NCBI RefSeq assembly: GCF_000003855.2
Contig: NW_003101681.1
Coordinates: forward strand, 1,681,893-1,745,892
Source of the DNA: Blastomyces gilchristii SLH14081
Taxonomy: Eukaryota > Ascomycota > Eurotiomycetes > Onygenales > Ajellomycetaceae
DNA: 64,000 nt
Direction of reading: 5' to 3'
Of the stretch, positions 33,752 to 45,840 are shown one piece after another (position 1 is the stretch's first letter; each line of letters starts with the position of its first letter). Both the position numbers and the translations under genes were made by a program. A model generated the notes under the pieces. That model did no database searches. It was not told the DNA's origin and worked only from the letters and a program-made list of their open reading frames with translations.

Positions 33752-34525
33752 AAGTCATATAGAGTAATATCTCTGTTGAACTATTTAAGAAAAGTTCTAG
33801 AAAAGATAATAGTTACTAGATTATCTTTTATAAGCTCTATTAGTAATTCTCTTCTATTTAATGAATAAATAAGAGATAGAAAACAATATTCTGCAATTGA
33901 CACTGTTCTCTCAGTTCTTTATAATATTTAAGTAGCAAAGCATGAAGACCTGGTCTCAACTGCAGTTTTTATTGACATAAAAGATGCATTTAATCATGTT
34001 TCAAAGTCTAAGATGATTCAAACTTTAAAGATGTTAAAACTGTCACTTTCTCTAATAAAATAAGTTGATTGTTTCATGTCTAAAAGAATTATACAACTAT
34101 TCTTTGATGAAAGAAAATAAGATAAAACTGAGATAAAAATAGAAGTATTATAAGAATCTTCAATCTCACCTGTTTTATTTGTAATATACACTGCATATTT
34201 ATTCAAGAATAGAGAGATGAAAATAGTGAGATCTTCAAGTTATGTAGATAATATTGATCTTCTCTACAGTTCAAAGACAATCAAAGAGAATTTAGAAGTA
34301 ATTGAGAAAGCAGTAAAGAAAATCTTTGTTAGAGCAGATATCAATCTAATTTAATTTAATATGAATAAAACTGAGTTAATTCACTTTTTTTTCAGATTTA
34401 ATAAGAAAGAACTAGGTCTAACTCTTCTGAATAAAGAGATTAAACTCAGTTTGAATGTCAAATAACTAGGAGTATGGTTAAACTCCAAGTTGAATTTTAA
34501 ATATCATATTCAACAAAGAATTATC
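33752..34525 (+). pseudogene. LINE A reverse transcriptase segment
   Basis: Continues ORF2 after the SINE with fragments such as LLNYLRKVLEKIIVTRLSF and SSYVDNIDLLYSSK, where the polymerase Y-x-D-D motif is altered to YVDN by a G-to-A change. The segment ends at the target site of the bipartite element (AACAAAGAATTATC, 34512-34525). Confidence 0.8.
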
Positions 34526-34606
34526 GCCAGCGTGGCCCAGTTAGTAAGACTGGTAACCAAGGCCGCACACATTAGAGGTGTGTGGGTTCAAATCCCACCG
34601 CTGGCA
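34526..34606 (+). other. tRNA-like head of bipartite retroposon 1
   Basis: GCCAGCG at the 5' end pairs perfectly with CGCTGGC at the 3' end. A T arm GTGGG-TTCAAAT-CCCAC (B box GGTTCAAATCC) and an A-box-like TGGCCCAGTTAGTAAGAC are present, and ACC follows the acceptor stem. The central arm is not a standard anticodon arm, so I call it tRNA-like, not a tRNA gene. It would act as an internal Pol III promoter. Confidence 0.75.
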
Positions 34607-35276
34607 CCTGCCACTTCTTACCCATGAAAGCCCCCATGTAATAGAGGCTGAGCCTAATTAGTAAGGCTTGGTGCAGGGTAGAACTCTCTACTGCAAGCCA
34701 AGCCACTAGTTAAGTGAGATCCTGCGAACACTCACCAGGGCCGGTATGAGGTGTCAATGTCCCACTATTCTACTGTGCACCTGTCAAGGTTCTAATGATA
34801 TAGAGCCAAGCCTAATGTAGTGATTATACACTACTTAAGTGAGTCCCTAACTAGGGCTGTCATCAGAGCCTAGCTCTCCCTCAAATACAGAGAATGATTT
34901 TGAAAACCATCTGACTAGCAGGCCTAGACATGCATCTAGGCTCTAGGCAGGGCACTCTGATAGGCTAGAGCCTGCAAGCTCCCTGCCAAGCCCTAATACT
35001 GGCAGGGAGGACTGCAGTCATCAAGCCTATAATTAGTCTCTAACGCAGAGCGAGGTCACAACAGCTGATTGATAGGCCTATGGGCATCTAATGAGGCCGA
35101 GATCAGCAACCGGAAGCTTGGTGTGTACATCATCAAGTGAGCGGTGGCAGTCACTAACTAACACCCCTGGAAATTAGTGACTGGCCCGAGAGAACAGACA
35201 CGGTGATCAGTTAATTATAGAGGGTTAAATGTAATTAGCTTAAGATGCATTCTGCGGGTGGCTAGCGCCTGTAGCT
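34607..35276 (+). other. Non-coding body of bipartite retroposon 1
   Basis: About 670 bp with near-normal GC, several self-complementary stretches (e.g. GGCAGGG/CCCTGCC around 34950-35005) and no ORF. Its last 180 bases share phrases with the body at 46526-47166: TTGATAGGC, GAGAGAACAGA...GTGATCAGTTA, TAGCTTAAG, CTGTAGCT. These two are therefore diverged members of one family. Confidence 0.75.
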
Positions 35277-38200
35277 TCAATTCCTAAGTTATATAGAGTA
35301 ATATCCCTATTGAACTGCCTAGGAAAGGTTTTAGAAAAGATAATAGCTACTCAACTATCTTTTATAAGCTCTATAGATGATTCTCTTTTATTCAGTGAAT
35401 AAATGAGAGATAGAAAACAGTGTTCTGCAATTGACACTGTTCTCTCAGTTATTCATAATATTCAAATAGCAAAGCATGAGAGTCTGGTCTCAACTGCAGT
35501 TTTTATTAATATAAAAGAAGCATTTGATTATGTTTCAAAGTCAAAGTTAATTCAGATATTGAAGATATTAAAACTGTCACTTTCTCTAATAAAATGAGTT
35601 AACTGTTTTATATCTAAAAGAAGTATACAACTCTTCTTTGATGAAATGAAATAAGACAAGACTGAGATAAAAATAGAAGTATCACAGAAATCTTTAATCT
35701 CACTCATTTTATTTACAATATACACTGTATATCTATTTAAAAATAGAAATATGAGAATAGTGTAATCTCTAAGTTATGTGAATGATATTAGTCTAGTCTA
35801 CAGCTCAAAAACTATCAAAGAGAATTTGAAAGTAATTGAAGAAGCTGTAAAGAAAATCTTTATTAGAGCAGATATCAATTAAATTTAATTTAATATGAAT
35901 AAAACTGAGTTAATTCACTTCTTTTCTAGATTCAATGAGAAAGAACTATCTCTAACTCTTTTAAATAGAGAGATTAAACCCAGTGTAAATATCAAATGAT
36001 TAGAAGTATGATTAAACTTCAAGTTGAATTTTAAATATCATATTCAACAAAGAACTGTCGAGGCAGAAAGACTATTAAACAACATAATCAGACTATTAAA
36101 TACAGAGAGAGGTCTATTCTTTCAGGCTATGAGACAGTTATATATAGCCTGTATTACATCAGTAGCTGATTATGAAGTTCAAGTTTGATGAAATAATCAA
36201 GAGAATTTCACTGAACTCTTTCAAAGTCTGTAAAACAGAGTCTTGAGAAGAATTCTGAAAGCATTCAAATCATCTTCTATTAAAGCAATAAAAATTAAAG
36301 CTTCAATTCCTTCTTCTGCTATTAGATTTGAAAAGGCCTGTATAAACTATACTCTGAGAGTTGTAAAGATGAGCTTAAATCATATAATCAGAGAAAGAGT
36401 CTCTTCTTCATTTTCATTAATTAACTCTGGAAATGAACTGGATTGAAATAGATTTCTTGATTGAAATGAAAATAATTCTTTAAAGAAAATGCCTTCTCAA
36501 CTGTACAGACTATGCGCCCTGATGGCCGAATGGTTAATGCGGCCACCCGGTAGCACCTTGGCGTGGGAAATCAAGGCGCGTGGGTTCGAAACCCGCAGGG
36601 GATACATTAAATCCAGAACTCAAGCACCTCAGGTTTCTAATAAATACAGAGGTGTACAAATCGCTTCAATGAATTGCTCTATGTTCCTGGGCTGGGAAGT
36701 TATTATCACATGTATCTAATTGTCACTCCTTTGTATTTTCCTATGTTCTTGTTATCTTGGCGTGATCTCAACACCTGTATTTCCTTCTGTATAACCAACA
36801 CTTGACCTGTATTTAACATCACGCAAGGACTCATCATAAGCTCCGCTTGCATATGAGTATAATGAAAGAATAATAATAATAATAATAAGTACAGACTATG
36901 CTCTCTGATTAAAAATCAATTTTCTTCTTTAAATGTTGAAAAAGTTGATCATGAGAAGTTATCTCTCTGAAGAGAAAAGCTTGAATCTCTTATAAACTTA
37001 CAAATAAGTGAACTATCAAAAGAGAAAGAATATGAACAGTATTTAAAGAGAATTTCTATAATCAATATAAAAGACTCTATTCTGATTTATTCAGATGACT
37101 CAAAAAATGAGAACTTGAATAGATTAGATGCAGGCATTGCTTATACTGAAGATAATATCAATTTTATCTCAGATTTCTGAAATCTAGGCTCTGAATGTGA
37201 AGTCTTTGATACTGAACTATTTGTAATAGTGAAAGCTTTCAAACTCATTGAAATAAAATCTTATAAAAGAGAAAATTGTTTGAAAGAGATATGAATATTC
37301 TCTGATAGTCAAGCTGCTTTAAAAAGACTTAGAAATAGTCAGATTTATAATGATCAAATGAATCTTGAACTGATCTTAAACTCTATTTTAAAAATTCAAA
37401 AGAGAAGAATATCAAAGCTGATAATTTATCTGCACTGAGTTCCTGCTCATATGAATATTCATGGCAATGAATTGGCTGATTCAGCTGCAAAAAAGAGTGC
37501 AGAATTAAGCAGATCTATTCAAAAAATTATGTTCTGGTCTTTTATAAAGAGAAAAATAAAAGAATCTTGTTTAGACAAGTGAAATGAAAGCTGGCAGAAA
37601 CAAAAGAAGAGTATATATTATTCAAGATTTAAAATAAAACCCAAGTGAAAATCTTGTTCAATTAAATGTAAAAAGAAAATATTCTCATCTATAATACAGC
37701 TGAAACTAGAACATGGCTATTTCAAATCTTATATACAAAGATTTGATGATAGATTTGACTCAATAGAATGCTCATTCTGCAATATAAATGAGAATCCTGA
37801 GTATATTGTAATGCACTGTGCATTATACAATAGTCTCAGAGTCAGATTGAAAGAGAAGTATGATCTAAATCAATTAAATATGAGATTCTTATTCTCAACT
37901 GAGACAGGAATTAAATACTTAATAGACTTTCTATCAGAAACTCAAGCAGCTACAAGAAAATAGCTAAATTCAGAATTAACTGAATATGAAGAGGAGGAAA
38001 TCAACCAGATATAGTCTGTTAAAACAGCTATATACTATCTTTTAATAATTTGTTTTATTACAGTCTTTCTTTATTTTATCTTTTTCTTTCAATTTCTTTC
38101 TGTCTATCTATTTAATGTGTCTATCTTTAAGACTGTGTTCTCTTTTCCTTTGTCATGATATTGTCAAATGATTTCAAAGTATGAGATGATGTTAAAACAC

Positions 38201-38383
38201 TGCAATTTGTAAACAGTTTTTGTATTCTGAGCTGGAATTTTCTGATTTTGCATATCTGAAATTGATGAATGTATAATAGTTAACCTTACAGATATAGGAA
38301 AAACCCTGAGAATTAAAAGTTCTCAGGTAGATGTCATAGTCTCTGACTGCATACATCTATAATTGAAGAATAATAATAATAAT
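35277..38383 (+). pseudogene. LINE B: 3' half of LINE ORF2 with RNase H and 3' UTR
   Basis: Aligns with LINE A from AGCTTCA.TT.CTAAGT (33354 in A) to the tail. It covers the reverse transcriptase C-terminal part and an RNase H (ILIYSDDSKNEN, FDTELFVIVKAFKLIE, FSDSQAALKRL, HMNIHGNELADSAAKKS). The C-terminal zinc finger CSFCNINENPEYIVMHC closes it. RIP-type stops throughout. The SINE at 36516 splits it. Confidence 0.8.
36516..36888 (+). mobile_element. tRNA-derived SINE, copy 2 (373 bp)
   Basis: Flanked by GTACAGACTATGC (36503-36515 and 36889-36901, perfect 13 bp). Begins GCCCTGATGGCCGAATGG and has the same A and B boxes, body and (AAT)n tail as copy 1. By my alignment the two copies differ at 14 sites, all C/T or G/A transitions. 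It sits inside LINE B, so it is younger than that insertion. Confidence 0.92.
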
Positions 38384-38397
38384 AACAAAGAATTATC

Positions 38398-40341
38398 AAG
38401 GCAGAGAGACTACTGAATAGTATAATCAGACTATCAAATACTGAGAGAGGTCTATCTTTTCAGGCTATAAGACAGTTATACATAGCCTGTATTACCTCAG
38501 TAGCTGATTATGAAGTTCAAGTTTGATGAAACAATCAAGATAACTTCACTGAACTGTTTCAAAGTCTATAAAACAGAGCTTTGAGAAGAATTCTGAGAGC
38601 ATTCAAATCATCTCCTATTAAAGCAATGGAAATTAAAGCCTCAATTCCATCTCCTGCTATTCAATTTGAAAAGACCTGTATGAACTATGCTCTGAGAGTC
38701 ATAAAGATGAGCTTAAATCATATAATCAGAGAAAGACTCTCTTCTTCATTTCCATCAGTTAACTCAGGAAATGAACTGGATTGAAATAGATTTCTTGATT
38801 GAAATGAGAATAATACTTTAAAGAAAATGCCCTCTCAACTGTATAGACTATGTTCACTTATTAAGAATCAATTTTCTTCATTAAATGTTAAGAAAATTGA
38901 TCATGAGAAGATATCTCTCTGGAGAGAAAAGCTGAAATCTCTCATAGACTTATAAATAAGTAAACTGTCTAAAGAGAGAGAATATGAACAGCATTTGAAG
39001 AAGATCTCTATAATCAATATAAAAGACTCTATTCTGATTTACTCAGATGGCTCAAATAATGAGAATTTGAATAGATTAGATGCAGACATTGCTTATACTG
39101 AAGATAATATCAATTTTATCTCAGATTTCTGAACTTTAGGCTGTGAATCTGAAGTCTTTGATGCTGAACTATTTGCAATAGTGAAAGCTTTCAAACTCAT
39201 TGAAATAAAATCTTATAAAAGAGGAAATAGTTTGCAAGAGACATGGATATTCTCTGATAGTCAAGCTGCTTTAAAAAGACTTAGAAATAGTCAGATTTAT
39301 AATGATCAAATGAATCTTGATCTGATTTTAAACTCTGTTTTGAAAATTCAAAAGAGAAGAACATCTAAACTGATAATTCATCTGCATTGAGTTCCTGCTC
39401 ATATGAATATTCATGGCAATGAATTGACTGATTCAGCTGCAAAAAAGAGTTCAGAATTAAGCAGATCTATTCAAAAAACAGTGTCCTGGTCTTTCATAAA
39501 GAGAAAGATAAAAGAATCTTGTTTAAACAAGTGAAATGAAAGCTGGCAGAAATAAAAGAAGAGCATACATTATTCAAGATTTGAGACAAAATCAAAGTGG
39601 AAATCTTGTTCAAGTAAATGCAAAAAGAAAATATTCTCATTCATAATTCAGCTAAAACTAGAACATGATTATTTCAAATCCTATATACAAAGATTTGATG
39701 ATAGATTTGATTCAACAGAGTGCTCATTCTGCAATACAAATGAGAATCCTGAGTATATTGTAATACATTGTGCATTATACAATAATATCAGAGTCAGATT
39801 AAAGAAGAAGTATGATTTAAATCAATTAAATATAAGGTTCTTATTCTCAACTGAGACAGGAATTAAATACTTAATAGACTTTCTATCAGAAACTCAAGCA
39901 GCTACAAGAAAATGAGTGAATTCAGAAGTATCTGAATATGAAGAGACGGAAATTAATTAGATATAGTCTGTTAAAACAGCTATACACTATTTTTTAATAA
40001 TTTTATTTTATTATAGTCTCTCTTTACTGTACTTGTTTCTTTCTGTTCTTTTCTATCTATCTATTTAATGTGTCTATCTTTAAGACTATGTTCTTTTTTC
40101 CTTTGTTATGATATTTTCAAATGATTTCAAAGTATCAGAAGATGTTGAAATACTGCAATTTGTAAACAGTTTTTGTATTCTGAGCTGAAATTTTCTGATT
40201 TTGCATATCTGAAATTAATAAATGTATAATAGTTGACTCTATAGATATAGGAAAAACCCTGAGAACTAAAGGTTCTCAGATAGATGTTATAGTCTCTGAC
40301 TGCATACATCTATAATTGAAGAATAATAATAATAATAATAA
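38398..40341 (+). pseudogene. LINE A RNase H and 3' UTR segment
   Basis: Resumes LINE A after the bipartite insertion. Shows RNase H motifs ILIYSDGSNNEN (first Asp), FDAELFAIVKAFKL (Glu), FSDSQAALKRL (Asp) and HMNIHGNELTDSAAKKS (His). A CSFCNTNENPEYIVIHC zinc finger follows, then a stop at about 39958. The 3' UTR carries CTCTCTTTACTGTACTTG and ends in TTGAAG plus (AAT)n. Confidence 0.85.
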
Positions 40342-40348
40342 TCATTCT

Positions 40349-42779
40349 GTTGTTTAGAATAGTTTTAAATAAATATTCATTAAGATATGAATATTTGAAG
40401 TTGATTGTAATTGATTTTCATTCTTTAACAGTTGATATAGTAAATAAACTATGTAATGTAGACTCTGATATTACTGCAGTATATAATCTTATATAATAAA
40501 TACTCTACTGTTATAAGAACTCTCTAATCACTTAGCAAGCTCTAAAGCAGATGATTTCTCTCTTATTATTGAATTCTTAATTATATACTTATTTATCTAT
40601 AAGAATATTCATTTCTGAGATCTTTTCAATAATAATATATGTCTTCTTCTATTCAAATATTTTAATCTTCTTTTTCATTGTCTTATGTTAATAGTCTCAG
40701 TCTGAGCTTCTCTTGACTTCTGTCAGTGTAGTTGAGCAGTCTGTCAGAATACTTAAAACAGAATTATTCTTATTAACAGAGTCTTTGAACTCTTTATTCA
40801 TAACAAGCTATTTCTTATTATCTAGAAGATAGATTGAATTAATTACATTCAGTAAGTTTTCATTAATAATCATCTTTAAAACATCTGATTTATTCTTTAT
40901 AAGTCTTTTCAGAAGGCAGTGTTGTTATCTCTCTCTAATATTTAAAATGTTCAATTTATTAGATAATTTATTGAATTCTCTCACTGTATTTACAGGTGTA
41001 TTTGCACTCATATCAAGAGCTTTATCAAATATAATATCTTGTGCAATCTCAAGACATTATGCAATAGAATCTCACACATAATATTAATATAATTCTTGAT
41101 ATTTAATTAGCTGTTATTTCTTACTGTCAGTTCTATCTGTGAGCTTATTTAGCACTTTTAAATTCTTCTTATAGATCTTGTACTCTCATCTCTGTATTCA
41201 ATGAACAGAAGATTGCATCTTAGTTCAAGCTTTAAAAGATGTAAGTGATATTTCTTTCTTACATCTAAATATCTTTATTAATATTGAGAAGGTGTTAATT
41301 ATTATAATTGTGACTTGTATTACTTCATCTCAAAGTGCTCTTTTTAATTTACTATTAAATAGTAGACTTCATATCTTTTCTATAACTATTCAATTCATGT
41401 GTTTCACTGAGTTATTTGATTGTGATGTGTCAGATGTAGTTATTTCATATACTATTTCTTTACTCTGACAGTAGGTCTTAAGTTCTTGACTTTTAAACTC
41501 TTCTTCATCATCTCAGTGTAGAGTTTCAACTTAATATTCTATAGTTATCTCAATATCTGTGATAAAGTTCATTAATCTTGCAGTAGATTTTCTCTTTCTT
41601 ATTATAAGAATTACTTATCTATATCAGATTACATCATCTATTATATTCAATTAATAGCTTATATCTTCTCTAGTGAAAATGTCATTTCTGTTGAAAAGTG
41701 TTTTTTCACTCTCTGTCAGATTGATGAAGAATCTCATTATCAGCTTAATAGCTTATGTTATAGATATGAAGATTGAATATGTTATTTTTATCTAAATACA
41801 GACTTTGCAGAATGATAAAGCTTATTGACTAATAATTCTCATTTCTAGATGTGAATCTATCATCATTTTTACTATATTCACAGAATTTAAATATTCTAGC
41901 TTTTAATATTATTACATTATTATAAGTTCTATAATCTTTGTATTATTTCTATTAGATAGTGTCAACATTATATTATCTTTCACTTGTAATATATTTACAG
42001 ATTCAAAATCATTATTAAGTATAGTAAACTGAATTAAGTCTCTGTATATAATCAGTCTTTTCATCTCATAGATATCATTCTCATTTAATCTTATTATAAA
42101 TGAGAATATATGATCAGAAGATATAATCAATATAGTATAATTATTCTTATATATTAACTGCTTATAGATATAACTCTGATGTATAAGCTTATTTATACTT
42201 ATAAAATTCACTTCTAACTTCAGAATATAGCAGATATTATTTAACAGTATATTTATCTCTTTCACTGAAATCTTCATATCTTCTATAGCTGCAGTGAGAA
42301 CTATCATTTTATCTGTTATTTTTAATATTACTTTCATCTTCTAAGGTTTTATTATAACAAGATCTCTGTAAGATGTGATATAAGTATCTGATTCAGAGTC
42401 TAGAATTTAGATATCTTTTTCTATTTAATTACTTATATAGATCTTTTCTTTGATATAAAATACTTACTTTATAATATTGTAAATAAATAGAAGTAGTATC
42501 TGTATTCTCTGTATTCTTATCTTTATTCTTATTTCTATTTATATTGAAATTTGAATTTAAAGAATATTTCTCAGAATATTTCTTTTAACAGTCAGTCTGA
42601 ATATAATCAATCTTTTAATAATAATAGCAGATTCTCATGTTATTATTTCTACATTTAGATTTGAATTCAGTGTTCTTATTATTATTATTATCTTTCTCTT
42701 TATTCTTGTCTTTCTTATTCTTATCTTGTATATTATTAATAGAATTTCTAGATACATTAGTATTTACTTCATTTATAGC
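40349..42779 (-). mobile_element. Ty1/copia-like element, gag-pol part, RIP-mutated
   Basis: On the minus strand a 141-codon frame (42337-41912) contains LLNNICYILKLEVNFISINKLIHQSY, the typical copia segment between protease and integrase (GAG_pre-integrs). Upstream, near 42580-42655, a degenerate gag zinc knuckle is readable (CYY.. K...I..DC pattern). The rest down to 40349 is badly mutated and gives only fragments. The gypsy element at 42780 is inserted in it and LINE A cuts it on the left, so it is the oldest layer. Confidence 0.65.
41912..42337 (-). pseudogene. Copia pol fragment (GAG_pre-integrase region)
   Basis: 141 codons open by chance survival. The LNN-x-CYIL-KLEVNFISI-NKL spacing is that of copia polyproteins. 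No intact integrase follows. Confidence 0.6.
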
Positions 42780-43050
42780 TGTAAGAGGCCTACGCTGAAT
42801 AGATCAGTATAATATATAGATCTTATATAACAAAGTAAAAAACATTAGAAAAGGAAAAGAAAGAGAAAGTGTGAGAATCAGTGATTGAAGTGAATATTTA
42901 TATGTGTACACAGTGAAGCTTCAGAGTGAAAGAATAGAAATTCTGTAGATTTTCAGCTGAGAATCAGTGACTGAGAATTGAAGCTTTCAGTAGAAATCTA
43001 TAAAGTATAACAGAATAGTCTATATGATTGATCAGAGACAGTCTGTTATA
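42780..43050 (-). repeat. Gypsy LTR (3' LTR for the minus-strand element)
   Basis: 271 bp reading TGTAAGAGGCC...TCTGTTATA on the plus strand. Paired with 49205-49475. Confidence 0.88.
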
Positions 43051-45449
43051 TTAGTTTCTCTCTTTTCTGATTGTATGTAATTCTCATCAGTCAAGAGCCG
43101 CAGTCTCAGATAACATGAAACTTAGAGTTCAGGTCAGGCAATTATAGCTGACTTATTTTATCAGATATTATCAGCTGCAGTCACAGAATCTCTTATCAAG
43201 AATATTCTCAATCTCTCACTCAAGTTCATTATCTTCTTCTATGATTTCTGGCAGCTGTCAGTTGAAAGTCAGTTAAGAAGAGAATGAGTCAGTGACAGCA
43301 CAGCAGAGCAAGCTTGTGTGAAACACATTATAAATTTCTGACAGAGTATTCAGACAGTAATTATGACTGTCTAGAACTTCTATCACTGTGTATTTCACAT
43401 GATAATAATTCAATGTATAAGATGAGTGTGTGATTTATATATTTCTAAAATTCAATTATATAAGATCTTCTATCTTATACTGCTCTGTGAAATCTTATCA
43501 GATATTGATTTAATCTTCTTGATCTTGTTTAGTACTTATCATGAAGACTTCTACTCAGTCACAGATATCTTGAAGCTTTATTACTATATTATCAGCAATC
43601 TGAATTAAACTGCAGAACTTCAGTGTAAACTGTATAATCTCTAGAAGATTCAACACTTTCATATGATAATTATATATAAGAAAGAATGAGCTTATATCTG
43701 TTAAAACAGCATCTCAGCTGTTGATAGCAATCTCTATATATAAAAGAAGATCATGTTAATCATCTTATAAGTAGTTGCAGAACTTATGAAAATAATTCTT
43801 TATAGTCTGAATTATCTATTCTGATGCATTATCAGTCTCAGAGTGATAGACAGTTAATAAATAGTATATAATCTTGAGAACTTGACAGATTCTTATTCAG
43901 AGAGTGCTTATAAATTGACAGCTCTAATCTGATAATATAGATCTCAGTAATTCATGTATCTGATAGAATGAGCTCTGTAGAAAGACTTCAGTGACTTATT
44001 CAGTATTCATCTTATTACAAGATTTCAATATTATATCTTTACTTAATTGATTCATAATGATCAGAATGTTTCTATAACTCTTACTCTTAGAGAGATTAAT
44101 AGTGAAGTCAATTATTATATCTTATCAGATTCTATTAGAGATATTGAGTGATTTCAGCAGATCTTTTCTACAGTTCATTTACATAATGATGAAAGAATAA
44201 TAGTTGCAGTTTCAGATAAAATATCTGATGCTGTTTAATATCTCAGATCAGTAGAACTCTTAAGAGATTATTTAATACAGTTATTTATAATCTGAATAAC
44301 TGATTATAAAAGAATCATGCATCTCTTATATTATTCAGATGTATAAGAGTTCAGAGTGAGAGACTCAGTGTTATTCATGAAATCACAGAGTGTTATTATT
44401 ATTAATTGAGCATTCTGAGATATCAGTTCTTATATATAGTTCTGAAGAGAATCAGAGTACTTCTTGATATACTGCTTCAGTGAGTGCTTAAAGAAGTTCA
44501 TCAGTTTGAGCTGTTATATATCACAATTTATTCAGTGTAGATTCAGAAGATATTCTGATTAATAAAGTATATATAGTATCATGAGTGATGTCATTATAGT
44601 TAACTAATATCTTCAGATTCAAGAGCTGATGTTCTCAGTTCATTCAATATGTATCTATTACATCAGATAATATATCTTACTCTCATTATAAGAGAGTGTC
44701 TGTTATTGAGTTCTGACTATCAGAGTAATAGTGTATAGTGAAATGAAAACAGCTTAATAGTTCAGATCATTGTATCTGATATTCAGTAAGCTTACAGATA
44801 ATTATGAAATACTTGAGATTCTTATAATCTATGATTATCTTAAATTTGAAAACACTTCAGAGTTCAGAGTCTCATTCTTCTAGATAGTGTATAATTATAA
44901 GAAGCTTCTTATCATAGATCTCATAATTGCATTCAGCAGAACTCAGTTTCTTAGACATGAAGATGCATAATTATAAGACATCTTTATTATTATATTATAA
45001 TATAGCTTCTTCTGTGATATAGTCAGAGAAATCAGCTTTAATAACTATCTTACAATCAGAATTAAATATTATTAGTAGAGAGATATTAATGAACATCTTC
45101 TTCATCTATATAAATACAGCTTCAGTATTCACTGATTACTAAAATACTGAGTTCTTCTTAATAAGTTCTGTAAGTGACCTTGTAATATCTGAGAAGTTTT
45201 GTATAAATTACTGATAGAAGTTAGTAAATCTGATAAAGCTTTGTACATCTTTCACAGTATATGAAGCTTTTCATTTGAGAATGATGAAGATCTTCTCAGA
45301 ATTTATTCAAATTCTCTTATCAGCTTCTATGATAAAATCTAGGTATTTTATACTCTTAACTTTGAAATTATACTTATTAATATCTATTAATAGTTCTGCT
45401 TCTTATAATTATTATAATACTCTCTGTATATATTCTTGATATTTCTTTC

Positions 45450-45840
45450 TGAATTCATTGATAAAGATGAGAATGTCATCTAGATATATAGATACAAACT
45501 TATCAAGAAAATCTCAGAGTGCTCAGTTGATATACTTCTGAAATGTACTGAGAGCATTAGTCAGTTCAAAGAATGTGACTACTTATTCAAAGAGACTATA
45601 ATATGTTCAGAATACTGTAAGCTATTCATCTTCTTTAATAATACAAATCTTATGAAATGCAGTGATAATATCTAGCTTTGTAAATTATTAAACTTATCTG
45701 ATATATGCTAGAGTTTCATTGCTGAGAGATAAGAAATAATGATCTTTCTTTATCAATCTATTCAGATCTTAATAGTTTACACAGAATCAGAGTTCTTCAT
45801 CTGATTTCTTTGCAAAAAGAATAAAAGCTGTGATAGAGAA
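45450..45840 (-). pseudogene. Gypsy reverse transcriptase core
   Basis: The minus-strand translation shows AFILFAKKSDEELxFCVNYxDLNRLIKKDHY (x marks stops), then FLDKFVSIYLDDILIFINE. This is the motif series of Ty3/gypsy reverse transcriptases. The YLDD active site has escaped mutation. Confidence 0.8.

Larger units (their letters stand above)
34526..38383 (+). mobile_element. Bipartite retroposon 1: tRNA-like head and body fused to LINE (LINE B)
   Basis: The whole 3858-bp segment is one insertion: AACAAAGAATTATC stands at 34512-34525 and again at 38384-38397, and LINE A continues uninterrupted across it. It starts exactly with a tRNA-like head (34526-34606), runs through a GC-richer non-coding body to CTGTAGCT (about 35277), then continues as LINE from the middle of ORF2 to the LINE 3' UTR and (AAT)n tail. 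LINE and body overlap in the four bases AGCT at the joint. This fits template switching of the LINE reverse transcriptase from LINE RNA to the end of another RNA. A SINE is nested at 36516-36888. Confidence 0.85.
29422..40341 (+). mobile_element. Tad1-like LINE retrotransposon (LINE A), RIP-mutated, with nested insertions
   Basis: Contains, in order, a 5' untranslated part, ORF1 with zinc knuckles (30110-31549), and ORF2 with an AP-type endonuclease, a reverse transcriptase and RNase H. A 3' UTR and a terminal (AAT)n tail follow. The tail is followed by TCATTCT, which also occurs at 29415-29421, a weak 7-bp duplication that would place the 5' end at 29422. Removing the insertions (SINE at 33381-33751, bipartite element at 34526-38383) and their duplications leaves about 6.66 kb, close to the 7 kb of Tad elements. 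All frames are broken by RIP-type stops. The exact 5' end is inferred. Confidence 0.85.

Noticed and set aside
34526..34606. Ordinary tRNA gene
   Set aside because: Acceptor stem and T arm are perfect, but no standard anticodon arm can be folded and the sequence is the exact 5' end of a retroposed unit.
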